A stretch of 64,000 bases of DNA from Flaviramulus_B aquimarinus (GCF_039543205.1 NZ_BAABJH010000002.1:248001-312000); one strand, 5' to 3'; positions 25,373 to 36,348 are shown, counted from the first letter of the stretch. The notes: generated by a model from the sequence alone, not told the origin. Made by a program: numbers and translations.

Positions 25373-28300
25373 TTAATTCCCGAAATTATATCGGATAGTA
25401 AATCCTGATCGGATTGTGGTTTGTGGAAATGCTGTTGATATGGCGTAATCTGAGAAAGTATAATCAAAATAAAAGATACCTGTTAGGTTTTTGCTAAAGG
25501 CATAATCTGCGGAATATTTTAGACCCCAAATAGTTTGCCCCGAAGTAATTTGATTGTTCTCTAAATCTAAATATCTGATTATGGTTTTATTATCTCTAAC
25601 TGAAATATCGGCTTTCATGTTTAAATCACTCACAATACGCTTTTTAGGTCCTGCCAGTTTAGAGCGTATGCGTAAATCTTTAATTCTATACCCTAAACCG
25701 AGAATATATTCGTTGCCTTGTACTTCAGTCATTAAATTATTATCAAAACTCAAGGATAGCAATCTATCTTTTCTAATTTCAGCAAGAATTTTAACGGAAT
25801 TTTTCATTTCAAAATCCAACCTAACTAATGGACTAAACAATTCGGTTAAATTGATATTACTAAATAAGCGTTCGTTTTTAAAGTTCCCTGATTGGTCTTT
25901 TGAGCCACTTGATTGATTTGCATAGGGTATTCCAGGAATTGGAGGGGCATCATCACCAGTGCCTTCCAAATCCAAATTCAAATTCGTACTAAATTGATTA
26001 ATGGTATAGGTTGAACGGTACCCATGGGTTATTGAAAACCTTTTAAAACGCTTTTTAAACCATTTGAATTTCATGAAACCGGTATATTTTAAATCCCAGT
26101 TAGGAATTGGAATATCTCTAAAGGCACTGGTTTTTACTTTACTGGCATCTTGCCCTGAATATGCCGCCAAGAATGCTGGCAACAATACTTTTTGATTGTT
26201 TTTTCCAAACCCTAATGGATAGCCTTCTGCATCTCTGGCATAGGTCGTATTACCATAAAATTCTTCTGCAAGTCTATCTGCTATTTTTAATCGATTTCCT
26301 CTAAATTCATTAAAAGCTGCAGAGGTTACTTCATCGCTTTTACTAAATGCTGTTTTGATTAAAACTGTTGATATATTGAAATTACCAAAAGTGTTGCCTG
26401 TTAATGAATTATATAAACCATCGGTAACCCTATAATTCTCCGTATAGTTTTCATAGTATGCTCTGTTACCTATAAGATCTATTTTTAAATCCCTTACAGG
26501 TTCTAAGCTTGCCGATATATCCAATTGCTTGGTGTTGGTTGAGGTGTATTGCTGATTAAATTCCTGAAACGTTGTTAACCAACCTCTTCTTGCTGCCAAA
26601 TACCTAACATCACTTTGACTACCAAATGTAAATCCTACTGTTGGTTTTAAGGTTCCTATAAAACCTGGAGTTTGTAAATAACCTGGCAAAAATATCCCGT
26701 TATTTTCAGAATAACTGGCTTGTATTCTTTTTACACTTGTTAAAATATCAACACCTGTGTTTAGTAATTTAGTAAGTGATTTGTTCTTTGATTTTGGCGG
26801 TTTTGCCTTTTTCTGGGTGGCTCCCGGAGGGCCTCCTCCTGGTGTTGATCTGCTTCTTACGGTTCTAATAGGTTTTTTTACTAAACCAATGTATTTATAA
26901 AAACGTTTCATGTCCAATGATGCATTAATATTGTGCACATTAGAATTTTGAACGGTATTTCCTAAGTTAACATTCTGCGTGATTTTTGGTCCATCAGGAT
27001 TATTAGGGTCTGTTACTTCAACGTCTATATCACCAAACAAATCTGAGCCTTTTTGCCACTGAAAACTCCCTGTATATTGATACGTAGCATCTATAAAACT
27101 AAAGGTCGGGATTTTATTTATTGGTAATTGGTAGGTCACTCCTAAGTTTTGTGTTTGCCTATTTGGGTCACCAATATCTATTAAGCCATCCCAAACATCT
27201 AAGGTATTGTCTTGTTCTCCGGCTATTAAATCATTGTCAACAAAATAATTCCGAACAATGTTATTATTAGCTGCCGTAAAGTTAAATTGTAGCGATTTGG
27301 TTAGATTATAATTTATAGCATATTGAAAATCGAAGGTGTAATTTCTTCTAAAGAGTTCTTCTATGGCTATATCGGCATCACTCAAGCCTATTTCCCTAAA
27401 CTTTTGTCTATTGAATTGTCTATTAATATCTGTATTTACCGTAAAGCTTGTTGGTAATAAATTGAAATTGAAATCTTTTAGAATTCTCCAATATTTTCCA
27501 GTGAATAGCGAATCGTTTTTCTTGAACGGTTCGATAGTTACTGGATTAAAATTATGTGCATAATTAGCTCCTACCCGTAATGTTTTATTAACGGAATTTT
27601 CTATTTCAAAATCTCTATGCTCTACTTTATTGTATGAATAATTAAATGTTAGATTTTCTACATCATAGAAACGCGGTTTGGCATCAGTAGTTCTAGTTTT
27701 TCTAACGCCTATAAAATTTATACTTTGGCGCTTTGTGTAATCTTCTGATTGTTCTTTTATCCTATCTCTATCTGCACTTGTTTCTGCGGCTTCTAGTCTA
27801 GAATCTAAGGTTAAATCTTTATAAAACTGATCGTATTTGGGTGTAATGAGTTCTTCGCTTTGTCCATAATTAAACGGCACTTGTATGCCCCATTTTTTTG
27901 GTAATAATTGACCAATGTTTATGTTTGTAACTACGTCATATTGCTTTACATCTTCTAAACTACGCTGGCTAGGGCCTTGTTCCAAGGATCCAAAACCAGA
28001 AGTGCTTTGTCTTCCTGTTGCGCTTATGTTCATAAAATCGGCAATATTGGTATCTACACTTAATACTGCTGCCCATCCGCCCTCGTTATCTAAATCCGAT
28101 AAACGTAATTCGTTAAACCAAACTTGGGTGCAAATATTAGCTGTATGTGCGTTTTTAACACCTACCATAAGGGTTCTAACATCTCCAAAATTTGGGTTTC
28201 CTTTTATAGCCACACGATGTTGCCCTGTTACATAGCCTGCAAATTGATTGTTTGCTTCAACAATACCACTATTAGTTACATCATAAAACCTAGGTTGGTT

Positions 28301-31300
28301 ATTTGGTAAAGGTCCATCAGAAATGGCTTTGGCTTTTATTTGTCCTAATATATCTAATGGTAAATTAATTTCATTTTCTGCTGGCCATGCCTCATCAACA
28401 TCCCGAGAGCCCTTTGGTGATTTTTGTAAAGGAATTTCTATTTGATAATAATTTTCCGTAAGGTCATTACCCATTCTTATAAAACCAATTAAGGCTTCGC
28501 TATCTGGAAATCCAATATTGCCATCTTCTTCAGCGTGTATAAACATTCTTAAGCGTTTATATTGACGCATATCTATACTGATGTTTTTAAACGCGGCACG
28601 AGAATCCTCTGGCTCTAAATCACAAACATTAGCGACTAAGGATTGTTCGTTTTGACGTACGACCGTATTATTATTAAACAACTCTTCTGGTACTACGCTA
28701 GGTGGGCTAACATAGGTTTCATTATTTTCAATGGTACCTATAATACCTAAAGAAAACTCGGTGTTATCATTATCGTTATTAGTGTCTTCATCTAAGGTCT
28801 GTTTATAGCGTCGCCAATCACTTCTAACTAAATCTAAAGTTCCAAACCGGAATACTGTTGGATCTACAAAATCCTTTAAATACATACGTGCAAAACGGAT
28901 TGATCTAAAATCGGATATATTCCCAATAGGTTCAGCTATTTCACTTTCAACTGGAATTCTAAACAGATACCATTTAGGATTGTTTTCTCCTGAAGTTGTT
29001 TCGCCATTAGGAAACACTCTTGGTTCGGTATTCTTAAAATCCACTATAAATGGATTGGTATCAATATTTAAACTACTTGGCGTGATGTCCAATTCGTATT
29101 CAAAATAACTATCAATCGTGTTCATGGTGTTATCACGATTAATATCTTCTACATCAGGTTGTGTATTGGCGCCTCTATCGGTATTAGAAAAAGAATCTGG
29201 GGTATTGCCCTCTACGCCATTGTATTTTTTATAACGTTCAAAGATATCCCCTTCTGCGTTTAAGAAATAGGCGTAATTGTCGTTTGCTGGATCGTCTCCA
29301 AATTCACTTCCAAATTCAATAGCCTCTTCACCATCGTCATAACCATCATAACCAACATCTTGATTGGTACGTTCTTCTCCCGTACTATCAAAGGCATAAA
29401 TTAACGATTGGTTTTGTGGAACCACCGTTCCCCAAGAGGTTGGTTGCAACAAACCAACATCTCCATCCTTAGGCAAGCCATTTTCATATAGTTTTTTACC
29501 ATCTTTAATAATATCCTCAGAGATATTACCAAGATTAAACACCAGTTTTCCTCCTGTATGGCTTGGATTTTCTTGAAATGGATCTTGCAACCAAAATTCA
29601 ATATATTCTACATTTTGTTGTTCAAAATCTGTGGATGTTAATTGTCTGGTGATCCCTGCCCAACTGTTTCTGGCTTCTGCAGTACTAATTCCATCTGTCG
29701 CTAAAGGATTAAAATTATAGGGGCCACGTTCTTGTGGATAATAGGCTAAATCTAGTGTAAAAAGCACAGAATTCTGTCCTTGTACCAAATCTCTTTCTGG
29801 AAAAAGTTCATTAATAAACACACGGCTGGTGTATAAACTTGATAAATCTTCGTCCGATATCTCATCTGGGCGTTGGGTACTGTAAAAAATGGGATCTATA
29901 CTGTACCAGTTTAATAAGGCTCTATCATAACCATTGGTTATATTATTAACATCAAACGTATCTGTACCATCAAGTTTTAAAGGCCTACTGGATAAAAACC
30001 AAGATTGCTGAGATTTTAAATCGATGGCATTTTGAGAGCCCTCAAAATCATCAACATAGGATGTGGCTTCGCCATTAAAATCTGTTCCTTTTGGAGCGCC
30101 TGGTGCCAAATAGGCAAACTCACCCCTTAAGGATAGATTGGATTCTACATCAGTATCAATATTTGGCAACTTATTTGCCAATCGAGTTAAAAAAGGCACT
30201 TTGGTAGAATAATTACCATTAACCCCAAAAATAGTATTGTTTATAGGCTCTGATCCAAAATTTGCTTTTTGAGTTATAGGACGCTCATTAAGGTTTAAAA
30301 GTGTTGCTCCTAACACAAAATTTTCGTTGAATTTATGCTCTATATTTAAACCTGTAAAACGTCTAGTTTGCTGACCAAACACCGCATTATTTTCTGTAGA
30401 AACTTGTATGGGTGTGTTAGAAGCTTTTAGCGCTTCATCTAAAATTTGTACACGACCTAGTTGATAGTTTACCGTATAATCAATTCCTTCAACTAAAACA
30501 CGTCCACCTGCTGTAACTCTTACTGATCCTCTTGGGACGTTAAACGATCCAATAGGAATACCATCGCCTCCCGTAGATTTATATCGTCCTTTTAATTTGA
30601 ATTTGTTTTTTTCAACTTCTTCTAAAGCTGCCGTTTTTGTTTCTTTATACAGAATGTCATAAACGTATTTTGTTTGATCGGCATTATATGAGGTATCGAT
30701 ATTATAATCACCACCTCCTAATACATTAAAAAGGTATTCTCCAAAAGGCTCTGCGCTTGTGAATATTATTTTTCCATTTTGCGGAATTACGGTTATACCC
30801 GGGAAAAAATCAAAAAACCCATCACCTCTTGTTTGTGGATCGTTATTGAAATTTAATTTATCTAGATTGAATACTCGTAATAATGGGACGTTTTGTATTA
30901 AGTCTTCATTATCTGTCGATCCTGTAACTGGGTTTCCATTGATGTCAACATCAAAACTAGCTCCTACTGGCGAAATAAAGTTTAAAGGAGATGCTTCGTT
31001 ATAAAAAATATTCAGTTTAAAATCGTCTTGACTTAAATTATACGCTCCTGTGTCGTATATATTTTTCATCATTAAATCCCAAATGGGTTGTTCAACATTA
31101 GTAATGCTACTTTTAAGCATTTTTAAAACCAGTGCAGTGTTAACTACAGAGGTTACTTGCCCTTCTGTATTGGTGTCGACATCTGTAGCATCGACACCAT
31201 CATTTGCAAATTCACCTACTTGATAGACTTGTCCAGCTACAGTGTATTGAAATGCAACCGCTAATACCTCATCATTATTTAATCGTTGATTTAATGAGAT

Positions 31301-32674
31301 ATACCCAAGTTCTGTATTTAATGTATACTCTTGCCCATTGACTAATTTTCTAGCATTTTCGAGTTTGGCATAATCACTTCCTTCGTTAACTTGCGTATTT
31401 AAACTCCCAAAACCTTGATCTGCTGTAGAAATATCTCGTATTTGTTCTGTTAATATTGAACCAGAACCTATAGTAGTTGGGTCAAAATCATTATTTCCAT
31501 TATCTGGAAAAGCAAACGGATTAGTGGCGTTTATAAAATCTGAAGAAGGTAAGGGATCCAATAACAAATTATCATTTTCTGGTTGGGTTGGACTGTAAAA
31601 TGACTCTCCTAAATCTTGAAGTGCTACAATATTCCTAACATTCTCAGTTCTGTTACTTCTATTGGTCATCCAAACCTCTAATCTGGTTATTTGTAACCCT
31701 TTGTTATTAATGAAAGGATAATTTGCCAATGCTTTATCATATTCATCTCTAAAATATTGTGCTAAAAAGAAATGCCTGTTTTCATCATAATCCCTAATAA
31801 ACAATTCAAACTCTTCTAAGGTTCCTCCACCTTGTGCTACTACTGTGTTTGATTGCGATTTTTGCTCAGAGAATACACCTGTAACGGTTGTTTTTCCAAA
31901 CTGCAATTGGGCTTTTACACCAAATAAACTTTGTGCACCTGTAATTAGTGAACTGTTTAAGGGCATGCTTACATTACCTACTTCAATTTTTTGAATAATA
32001 TCGTCCTCGGTTGGTGTGTATTCTAACTTTACAAGTTGTTGAAAATCAAAAGTGGATTGGGTATCATAATTTGCCGTTACTTGTAACCTCGTCCCAACTT
32101 TACCTAATAAACTTAAACTAATTCTTTGATCAAAATCAAAGGTGAAATTACTTCTGTTTCTTGGTGAAAATGTTGGATTATCTTGTCTTGAAAACAAAAC
32201 ACCCAAATCCATTTCTACAGATCCTTGCGGGATCACTTCTATGGTATTACTTCCAAAAATAGTTTCAAAAAAATCTGATTTTACATAAAATTCTGGTAAT
32301 AAATTTTTTTGCCCATCTTCTGCGCCATCTTTCTTTCCGTCAAAGGCATCAATTTTTTCTTTGTAATAGCTTCGTAAGTTTTCTTTAGCAACTAAAGCAT
32401 CATACTCTTTTGGTGTTAAAATAACGGGGTAATTAATATTAAAACTTCCTATTTTTTCTGTATAAATATACCGATTGGTTTCTGGATCGTAGGTGTATTT
32501 AGATTCTACACTATTAGGATTTGGAACTTTTATCTGCCCTAAACTAAACCCTGTTTTAATAGAGTCTTGGGGGATCGGTTGTTGAGACCAAGCGGAAGCA
32601 GAAACTAAGAATACGAAAAATAAAAACGTATATTCTTTTATAGATTTATAAGGTTTTAAGCTAATAATGTTCAA
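25373..32674 (-). CDS. sprA: T9SS outer-membrane translocon SprA (gliding motility)
   Basis: The 2433-residue product has an N-terminal signal peptide (cleavage after SASAWSQ) and is by far the largest gene here. SprA/Sov is the giant single-chain beta barrel through which T9SS cargo crosses the outer membrane. Length, the N-terminal repeats (e.g. GSVEMDLGVLFSRQDNPTFSP), and terminal strands (TTIRSGFTIRYNFGN) match the family as I know it. It starts six bases after ruvA ends, so the two are probably cotranscribed. A PGGGPPG stretch (near residue 1950) is a low-complexity loop. Confidence 0.94.
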   Translation of the reverse strand: MNIISLKPYKSIKEYTFLFFVFLVSASAWSQQPIPQDSIKTGFSLGQIKVPNPNSVESKYTYDPETNRYIYTEKIGSFNINYPVILTPKEYDALVAKENLRSYYKEKIDAFDGKKDGAEDGQKNLLPEFYVKSDFFETIFGSNTIEVIPQGSVEMDLGVLFSRQDNPTFSPRNRSNFTFDFDQRISLSLLGKVGTRLQVTANYDTQSTFDFQQLVKLEYTPTEDDIIQKIEVGNVSMPLNSSLITGAQSLFGVKAQLQFGKTTVTGVFSEQKSQSNTVVAQGGGTLEEFELFIRDYDENRHFFLAQYFRDEYDKALANYPFINNKGLQITRLEVWMTNRSNRTENVRNIVALQDLGESFYSPTQPENDNLLLDPLPSSDFINATNPFAFPDNGNNDFDPTTIGSGSILTEQIRDISTADQGFGSLNTQVNEGSDYAKLENARKLVNGQEYTLNTELGYISLNQRLNNDEVLAVAFQYTVAGQVYQVGEFANDGVDATDVDTNTEGQVTSVVNTALVLKMLKSSITNVEQPIWDLMMKNIYDTGAYNLSQDDFKLNIFYNEASPLNFISPVGASFDVDINGNPVTGSTDNEDLIQNVPLLRVFNLDKLNFNNDPQTRGDGFFDFFPGITVIPQNGKIIFTSAEPFGEYLFNVLGGGDYNIDTSYNADQTKYVYDILYKETKTAALEEVEKNKFKLKGRYKSTGGDGIPIGSFNVPRGSVRVTAGGRVLVEGIDYTVNYQLGRVQILDEALKASNTPIQVSTENNAVFGQQTRRFTGLNIEHKFNENFVLGATLLNLNERPITQKANFGSEPINNTIFGVNGNYSTKVPFLTRLANKLPNIDTDVESNLSLRGEFAYLAPGAPKGTDFNGEATSYVDDFEGSQNAIDLKSQQSWFLSSRPLKLDGTDTFDVNNITNGYDRALLNWYSIDPIFYSTQRPDEISDEDLSSLYTSRVFINELFPERDLVQGQNSVLFTLDLAYYPQERGPYNFNPLATDGISTAEARNSWAGITRQLTSTDFEQQNVEYIEFWLQDPFQENPSHTGGKLVFNLGNISEDIIKDGKKLYENGLPKDGDVGLLQPTSWGTVVPQNQSLIYAFDSTGEERTNQDVGYDGYDDGEEAIEFGSEFGDDPANDNYAYFLNAEGDIFERYKKYNGVEGNTPDSFSNTDRGANTQPDVEDINRDNTMNTIDSYFEYELDITPSSLNIDTNPFIVDFKNTEPRVFPNGETTSGENNPKWYLFRIPVESEIAEPIGNISDFRSIRFARMYLKDFVDPTVFRFGTLDLVRSDWRRYKQTLDEDTNNDNDNTEFSLGIIGTIENNETYVSPPSVVPEELFNNNTVVRQNEQSLVANVCDLEPEDSRAAFKNISIDMRQYKRLRMFIHAEEDGNIGFPDSEALIGFIRMGNDLTENYYQIEIPLQKSPKGSRDVDEAWPAENEINLPLDILGQIKAKAISDGPLPNNQPRFYDVTNSGIVEANNQFAGYVTGQHRVAIKGNPNFGDVRTLMVGVKNAHTANICTQVWFNELRLSDLDNEGGWAAVLSVDTNIADFMNISATGRQSTSGFGSLEQGPSQRSLEDVKQYDVVTNINIGQLLPKKWGIQVPFNYGQSEELITPKYDQFYKDLTLDSRLEAAETSADRDRIKEQSEDYTKRQSINFIGVRKTRTTDAKPRFYDVENLTFNYSYNKVEHRDFEIENSVNKTLRVGANYAHNFNPVTIEPFKKNDSLFTGKYWRILKDFNFNLLPTSFTVNTDINRQFNRQKFREIGLSDADIAIEELFRRNYTFDFQYAINYNLTKSLQFNFTAANNNIVRNYFVDNDLIAGEQDNTLDVWDGLIDIGDPNRQTQNLGVTYQLPINKIPTFSFIDATYQYTGSFQWQKGSDLFGDIDVEVTDPNNPDGPKITQNVNLGNTVQNSNVHNINASLDMKRFYKYIGLVKKPIRTVRSRSTPGGGPPGATQKKAKPPKSKNKSLTKLLNTGVDILTSVKRIQASYSENNGIFLPGYLQTPGFIGTLKPTVGFTFGSQSDVRYLAARRGWLTTFQEFNQQYTSTNTKQLDISASLEPVRDLKIDLIGNRAYYENYTENYRVTDGLYNSLTGNTFGNFNISTVLIKTAFSKSDEVTSAAFNEFRGNRLKIADRLAEEFYGNTTYARDAEGYPLGFGKNNQKVLLPAFLAAYSGQDASKVKTSAFRDIPIPNWDLKYTGFMKFKWFKKRFKRFSITHGYRSTYTINQFSTNLNLDLEGTGDDAPPIPGIPYANQSSGSKDQSGNFKNERLFSNINLTELFSPLVRLDFEMKNSVKILAEIRKDRLLSLSFDNNLMTEVQGNEYILGLGYRIKDLRIRSKLAGPKKRIVSDLNMKADISVRDNKTIIRYLDLENNQITSGQTIWGLKYSADYAFSKNLTGIFYFDYTFSDYAISTAFPQTTIRSGFTIRYNFGN

Positions 32675-32680
32675 AATATA

Positions 32681-33262
32681 TTATAAATTTTTTAAGGCCT
32701 GTTTAATAATAGTTTCAACATCTGCATCGGGTTGGGTAACCATAATTTTATCTATAACACGCTCTGCCTGTTTTTTTACAAAACCAAGCACTTCTAAAGC
32801 AGATAACGCTTCTTCTTTATTGGTATTGCCTTTTGAAACCGAAACTTCATCAATATCATAAATCTTTAAGATTTTATCTTTTAAATCGATGATAACACGT
32901 TGCGCTGTTTTAGCTCCAATACCTTTTATAGATTGAATTAGGGCGACATCGCTTGAAGCAATACCTTCCCTAACTTGTTTTGGGCTTAATGACGACAACA
33001 TGGTACGTGCAATACTAGCACCTATACCACTAACGGATAATAGTAACCTAAAAATTTCGCGTTCTGCTAGCGATGAAAACCCATAAAGTGTATGCGAATC
33101 TTCTTTAACCTGTAAATGTGTATAAAGTTTTAAGTGGTCACCATCTGGAATCTGAGAGTAAGTATGCAACGAAATGTTAAGCATATATCCCACACCATTA
33201 CAGTCAATAACAACATGTGTTGGATTTTTTTCAGTAAGTTTTCCTTGAATATGTGTTATCAT
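32681..33262 (-). CDS. ruvA: Holliday junction branch-migration protein RuvA
   Basis: This 193-residue RuvA has the OB-fold start (MITHIQGKLTEKNPTHVVIDCNG), tandem helix-hairpin-helix motifs (LLSVSGIGASIARTML, IQSIKGIGAKTAQRVIIDLKDK) and the RuvB-binding C-terminal domain (EEALSALEVLGF). It binds Holliday junctions and loads the RuvB motor. ruvB is present in this window but 5.6 kb away, not adjacent. Confidence 0.96.
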   Translation of the reverse strand: MITHIQGKLTEKNPTHVVIDCNGVGYMLNISLHTYSQIPDGDHLKLYTHLQVKEDSHTLYGFSSLAEREIFRLLLSVSGIGASIARTMLSSLSPKQVREGIASSDVALIQSIKGIGAKTAQRVIIDLKDKILKIYDIDEVSVSKGNTNKEEALSALEVLGFVKKQAERVIDKIMVTQPDADVETIIKQALKNL

Positions 33263-33317
33263 TTAGAGCAATTCATTAACCACCCAAATGTAATAAAATT
33301 ATTTGCATTCCATTTAC

Positions 33318-35612
33318 TTACTTTCCAGCATTTTCCATTTCCCATTTTTCTTTATGTTGGGCATCAATAACTGCTATAGCTGTCATATTTACAATTTCAT
33401 CTACGCTTGCTCCCAATTGTAGAATATGAACTGGTTTTTTCATACCCATCATTATTGGTCCTATGGAATCTGCTTCGTTTAATTCTTTTAATAATTTATA
33501 AGTAATATTAGCTGAATCTAAAGTTGGAAAAATCAATGCATTTACTTTTTTTCCTACTAATTTTGAAAACGGGAATTTTTCACGAAGCATCTCATCGTTT
33601 AAAGCGAAATCGGTTTGTAGTTCACCATCTACTGCCATATCGGGATAATGACGATGTAAATAGGATACTGCTTCACGAACTTTTGATGCTTTTTCGCTTC
33701 CTGAAGACCCGAAATTAGAATATGACACCATGGCCAACACTGGAGTTAATCCAAACATTTTTATAACTTTTGATGTCATTTGAGTAATCTTAGCTAAAGT
33801 TTTGGAATCTGGATTTATGTTTATTGAGGTATCGCTTAAAAAAAGCGGTCCTCTTTTAGTCATCATTATATTGGTCGTAGCGACTTTAGAAACACCATTT
33901 GCCATACCAATAAGTTCAAGCATAGGTTTCACTACTGTTGGGTAATTACGAGAATAACCTGAAATAAGGGCATCTGCATCGCCTTCATTAACCATCATAG
34001 CTGCAAAATAATTACGCTCGCGCATTAACCGTTGCGCTGAATAATAAGTAACACCTCTACGCTTACGTTGTTGCCAATATACTTTGGCATATTTATTTTT
34101 GCGGTCGTTTTCTGCTTCTTCTTTTGGGTCTATAATAAGAATGTCTGCATCAAACTCAATCTCTACCATGAGCATTTTTATAGTTTCTTTCCGCCCTAAA
34201 AGAATAGGGATTGCAATACCTTCTTCATAAACTATTTGTGCTGCTTTTAAAACATCAAGTTGGTCTGCCTCTGCAAAAACCACACGTTTGGGGTCTAGTT
34301 TAGCTCTATTCAACAATAATCTAACGAGCTTATTATCAGAGCCCAAACGCTCCAACAACGAATCTGTATATTTTTCCCAATCTTTAATAGGATGTTTTGC
34401 TACACCACTTTCTATAGCAGCTTTAGCAACTGCTGGAGGCACTTCGGCAATTAAACGTGGATCAAAGGGTTTTGGTATAATATAATCTTTTCCAAACGTT
34501 AATCTAGTTTCTCCATAGGCAATATTGACTTGCTCAGGCACAGGTTCTTTTGCTAACTTTGCTAAAGCCTTCACCGCTGCCATTTTCATAGCTTCGTTAA
34601 TTTTAGTCGCTCGTACATCTAGTGCTCCTCTAAAAATAAATGGAAACCCTAGTACATTATTTACTTGATTAGGGTGGTCTGACCTTCCTGTAGCCATAAT
34701 AATGTCTTTACGGGTTGCAACAGCAATATCGTATTTTATTTCTGGATCTGGATTAGCCATAGCAAAAACAATAGGGTCTTTGGCCATAACCAATAACATT
34801 TCTGGCGATACAATATTGGCTAATGAAAGTCCAATAAACACATCGGCATCCTTCATAGCTTCATCGAGGGTGTCTATTTTTCTATGGGTAGCAAATTCAG
34901 CTTTTTCAGTTGATAAATTCTCTCTATCATCTCTAATAACACCTTTACTGTCTAACATGACCATGTTTTCACGCTTTGCACCACATGCTTGATACAAACG
35001 TGAACATGATATAGCTGCCGCTCCTGCTCCACTAATAACTATTTTGACTTCGTCAATTTTCTTTTTAGCAAGTTCTACAGCATTTAGTAAAGCTGCTGCA
35101 GAGATGATAGCAGTACCGTGCTGGTCATCATGCATCACTGGAATATCCAACTCGTCTTTAAGGCGTCTTTCTATTTCAAAGGCTTCTGGTGCTTTAATAT
35201 CTTCTAGGTTAATACCTCCAAAAGTGGGTGCTATCTTTTTTACAGTTTGAATAAACTCTTCAATATTTTCAGTATCAACTTCAATATCAAAAACATCAAT
35301 ATCTGCGAAAATTTTGAATAACAATCCTTTCCCTTCCATTACTGGTTTTGAAGCTTCTGGACCAATATTTCCCAACCCTAAAACAGCTGTTCCATTAGAA
35401 ATTACGGCTACCAAATTACCTTTGGCTGTATACCTATATACAGCATCTTTATCTTTTTCAATTTCTAAACAGGGTTCTGCAACACCAGGAGAATATGCTA
35501 AAGACAAGTCTCTTTGGGTTGCATACTTCTTGGTCGGTACAACTTTTATTTTCCCTGGGGTTGGTTTTGCGTGGTATATGAGGGCCTCTCTTCGTTTGCT
35601 TTTTTCGCTCAT
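33318..35612 (-). CDS. maeB: NADP-dependent malic enzyme, MaeB type with phosphotransacetylase-like domain
   Basis: This two-domain enzyme (764 residues from the chosen start) has an N-terminal malic-enzyme domain (about 1-420: SLAYSPGVAEPC, MHDDQHGTAII, ISGAGAAAISC) and a C-terminal phosphotransacetylase-like regulatory domain (about 430-760: VVFAEADQLDVLKAAQI, FPTLDSANITYKLLKEL). It converts malate to pyruvate with NADPH. ATG at 35612 is chosen; nine residues further up, an alternative start would lie in a -7 promoter box. It ends 56 bases before ruvA. Confidence 0.95.
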   Translation of the reverse strand: MSEKSKRREALIYHAKPTPGKIKVVPTKKYATQRDLSLAYSPGVAEPCLEIEKDKDAVYRYTAKGNLVAVISNGTAVLGLGNIGPEASKPVMEGKGLLFKIFADIDVFDIEVDTENIEEFIQTVKKIAPTFGGINLEDIKAPEAFEIERRLKDELDIPVMHDDQHGTAIISAAALLNAVELAKKKIDEVKIVISGAGAAAISCSRLYQACGAKRENMVMLDSKGVIRDDRENLSTEKAEFATHRKIDTLDEAMKDADVFIGLSLANIVSPEMLLVMAKDPIVFAMANPDPEIKYDIAVATRKDIIMATGRSDHPNQVNNVLGFPFIFRGALDVRATKINEAMKMAAVKALAKLAKEPVPEQVNIAYGETRLTFGKDYIIPKPFDPRLIAEVPPAVAKAAIESGVAKHPIKDWEKYTDSLLERLGSDNKLVRLLLNRAKLDPKRVVFAEADQLDVLKAAQIVYEEGIAIPILLGRKETIKMLMVEIEFDADILIIDPKEEAENDRKNKYAKVYWQQRKRRGVTYYSAQRLMRERNYFAAMMVNEGDADALISGYSRNYPTVVKPMLELIGMANGVSKVATTNIMMTKRGPLFLSDTSININPDSKTLAKITQMTSKVIKMFGLTPVLAMVSYSNFGSSGSEKASKVREAVSYLHRHYPDMAVDGELQTDFALNDEMLREKFPFSKLVGKKVNALIFPTLDSANITYKLLKELNEADSIGPIMMGMKKPVHILQLGASVDEIVNMTAIAVIDAQHKEKWEMENAGK

Positions 35613-35636
35613 TTTGGATTGTATTCTATAAGCTAA

Positions 35637-35644
35637 CAAAGATA
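35637..35644 (-). promoter_or_regulatory. Candidate -7 promoter box of maeB
   Basis: Minus strand TATCTTTG fits TAnnTTTG and lies 24 bases before the maeB ATG at 35612. A TTTG lies 15 bases upstream, a shorter spacing than ideal. Confidence 0.4.
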
Positions 35645-36107
35645 GTAATCCTGTGAAATCAAAGCCTATTCTTTTTAAAAATTGATTTTTTATTGCATGA
35701 TTACGTCATAACGCTACTATGCAACTCAAAAAAGCCTTCAACAGAACTAAAACCCTCTAATTCCTCCCTGCTTATGTTGATTTTTTTTCGCAGGGTGTAA
35801 AAGTTGTATCTTTTGTCTAACAATGTCTCGTGCTACATATTGTTTATGGGTTATTTCACAGAAATTCTAAGAGTTTTCATGGAGATACACTGAGCATTTT
35901 TAGGATTAAATTTAAATACCTTCAAAAAAATGTGGTTTTTCCACAAACAAAAAATAGTTGTGTTTTGTATTTTTGTCTTTCGATAGTATATAGTTACACT
36001 ATATATTATTAATTCCCTCGCAATTATAAATACCCCTCATTATAAGTTAATAACGGATTGATCAAGAACACTTTATAGGTTTTAGACAAATATTTCATTA
36101 ATTTAAA
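35645..36107. other. Intergenic region without recognisable gene
   Basis: About 460 AT-rich bases separate maeB from a small membrane ORF. I see no RNA gene. The only structure is a small hairpin at 35931-35945 (TGTGG/CCACA), with a T-run on the minus strand at 35924-35930. A short plus-strand open frame (35830-36012) has no convincing protein features. Confidence 0.5.
35924..35945 (-). terminator. Weak minus-strand terminator-like hairpin
   Basis: A 5-base stem TGTGG/CCACA with a 5-base loop is followed by seven T on the minus strand. It would catch readthrough from queG about 400 bases away. Weak evidence. Confidence 0.3.
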
Positions 36108-36323
36108 ATGAAAAAAAAACTAAAAAAGAGTTTTTTAGAATTAAAAAAGCATATGATAACTAAAAATCAAATTATTGGCCTTTTAATATTTATTACTATT
36201 GGCCAAATTACAGCAACTATATTGTGGCTTTGTCTAAATCGGGATTTTTATTTACACTTTTTATTGGGTGCTATTATTAGCTATGTTTTAATAGGTCAAT
36301 TAATAAGACATAAATTAAAGTAA
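36108..36323 (+). CDS. Hypothetical small membrane protein
   Basis: This 71-residue frame has a lysine-rich N-terminus (about 1-20) and two hydrophobic helices (about 22-42 and 48-64), ending in a basic IRHKLK. This looks like a genuine two-helix inner-membrane protein obeying the positive-inside rule. I do not recognise a family. It is convergent with queG, 25 bases apart. Confidence 0.5.
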   Translation: MKKKLKKSFLELKKHMITKNQIIGLLIFITIGQITATILWLCLNRDFYLHFLLGAIISYVLIGQLIRHKLK

Positions 36324-36348
36324 GTTTGAAAACTGCTTTTGTTTGTAC

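Noticed and set aside
35830..36012. Plus-strand open frame upstream of the small membrane protein
   Set aside because: No start context, no family features, and composition like intergenic DNA.
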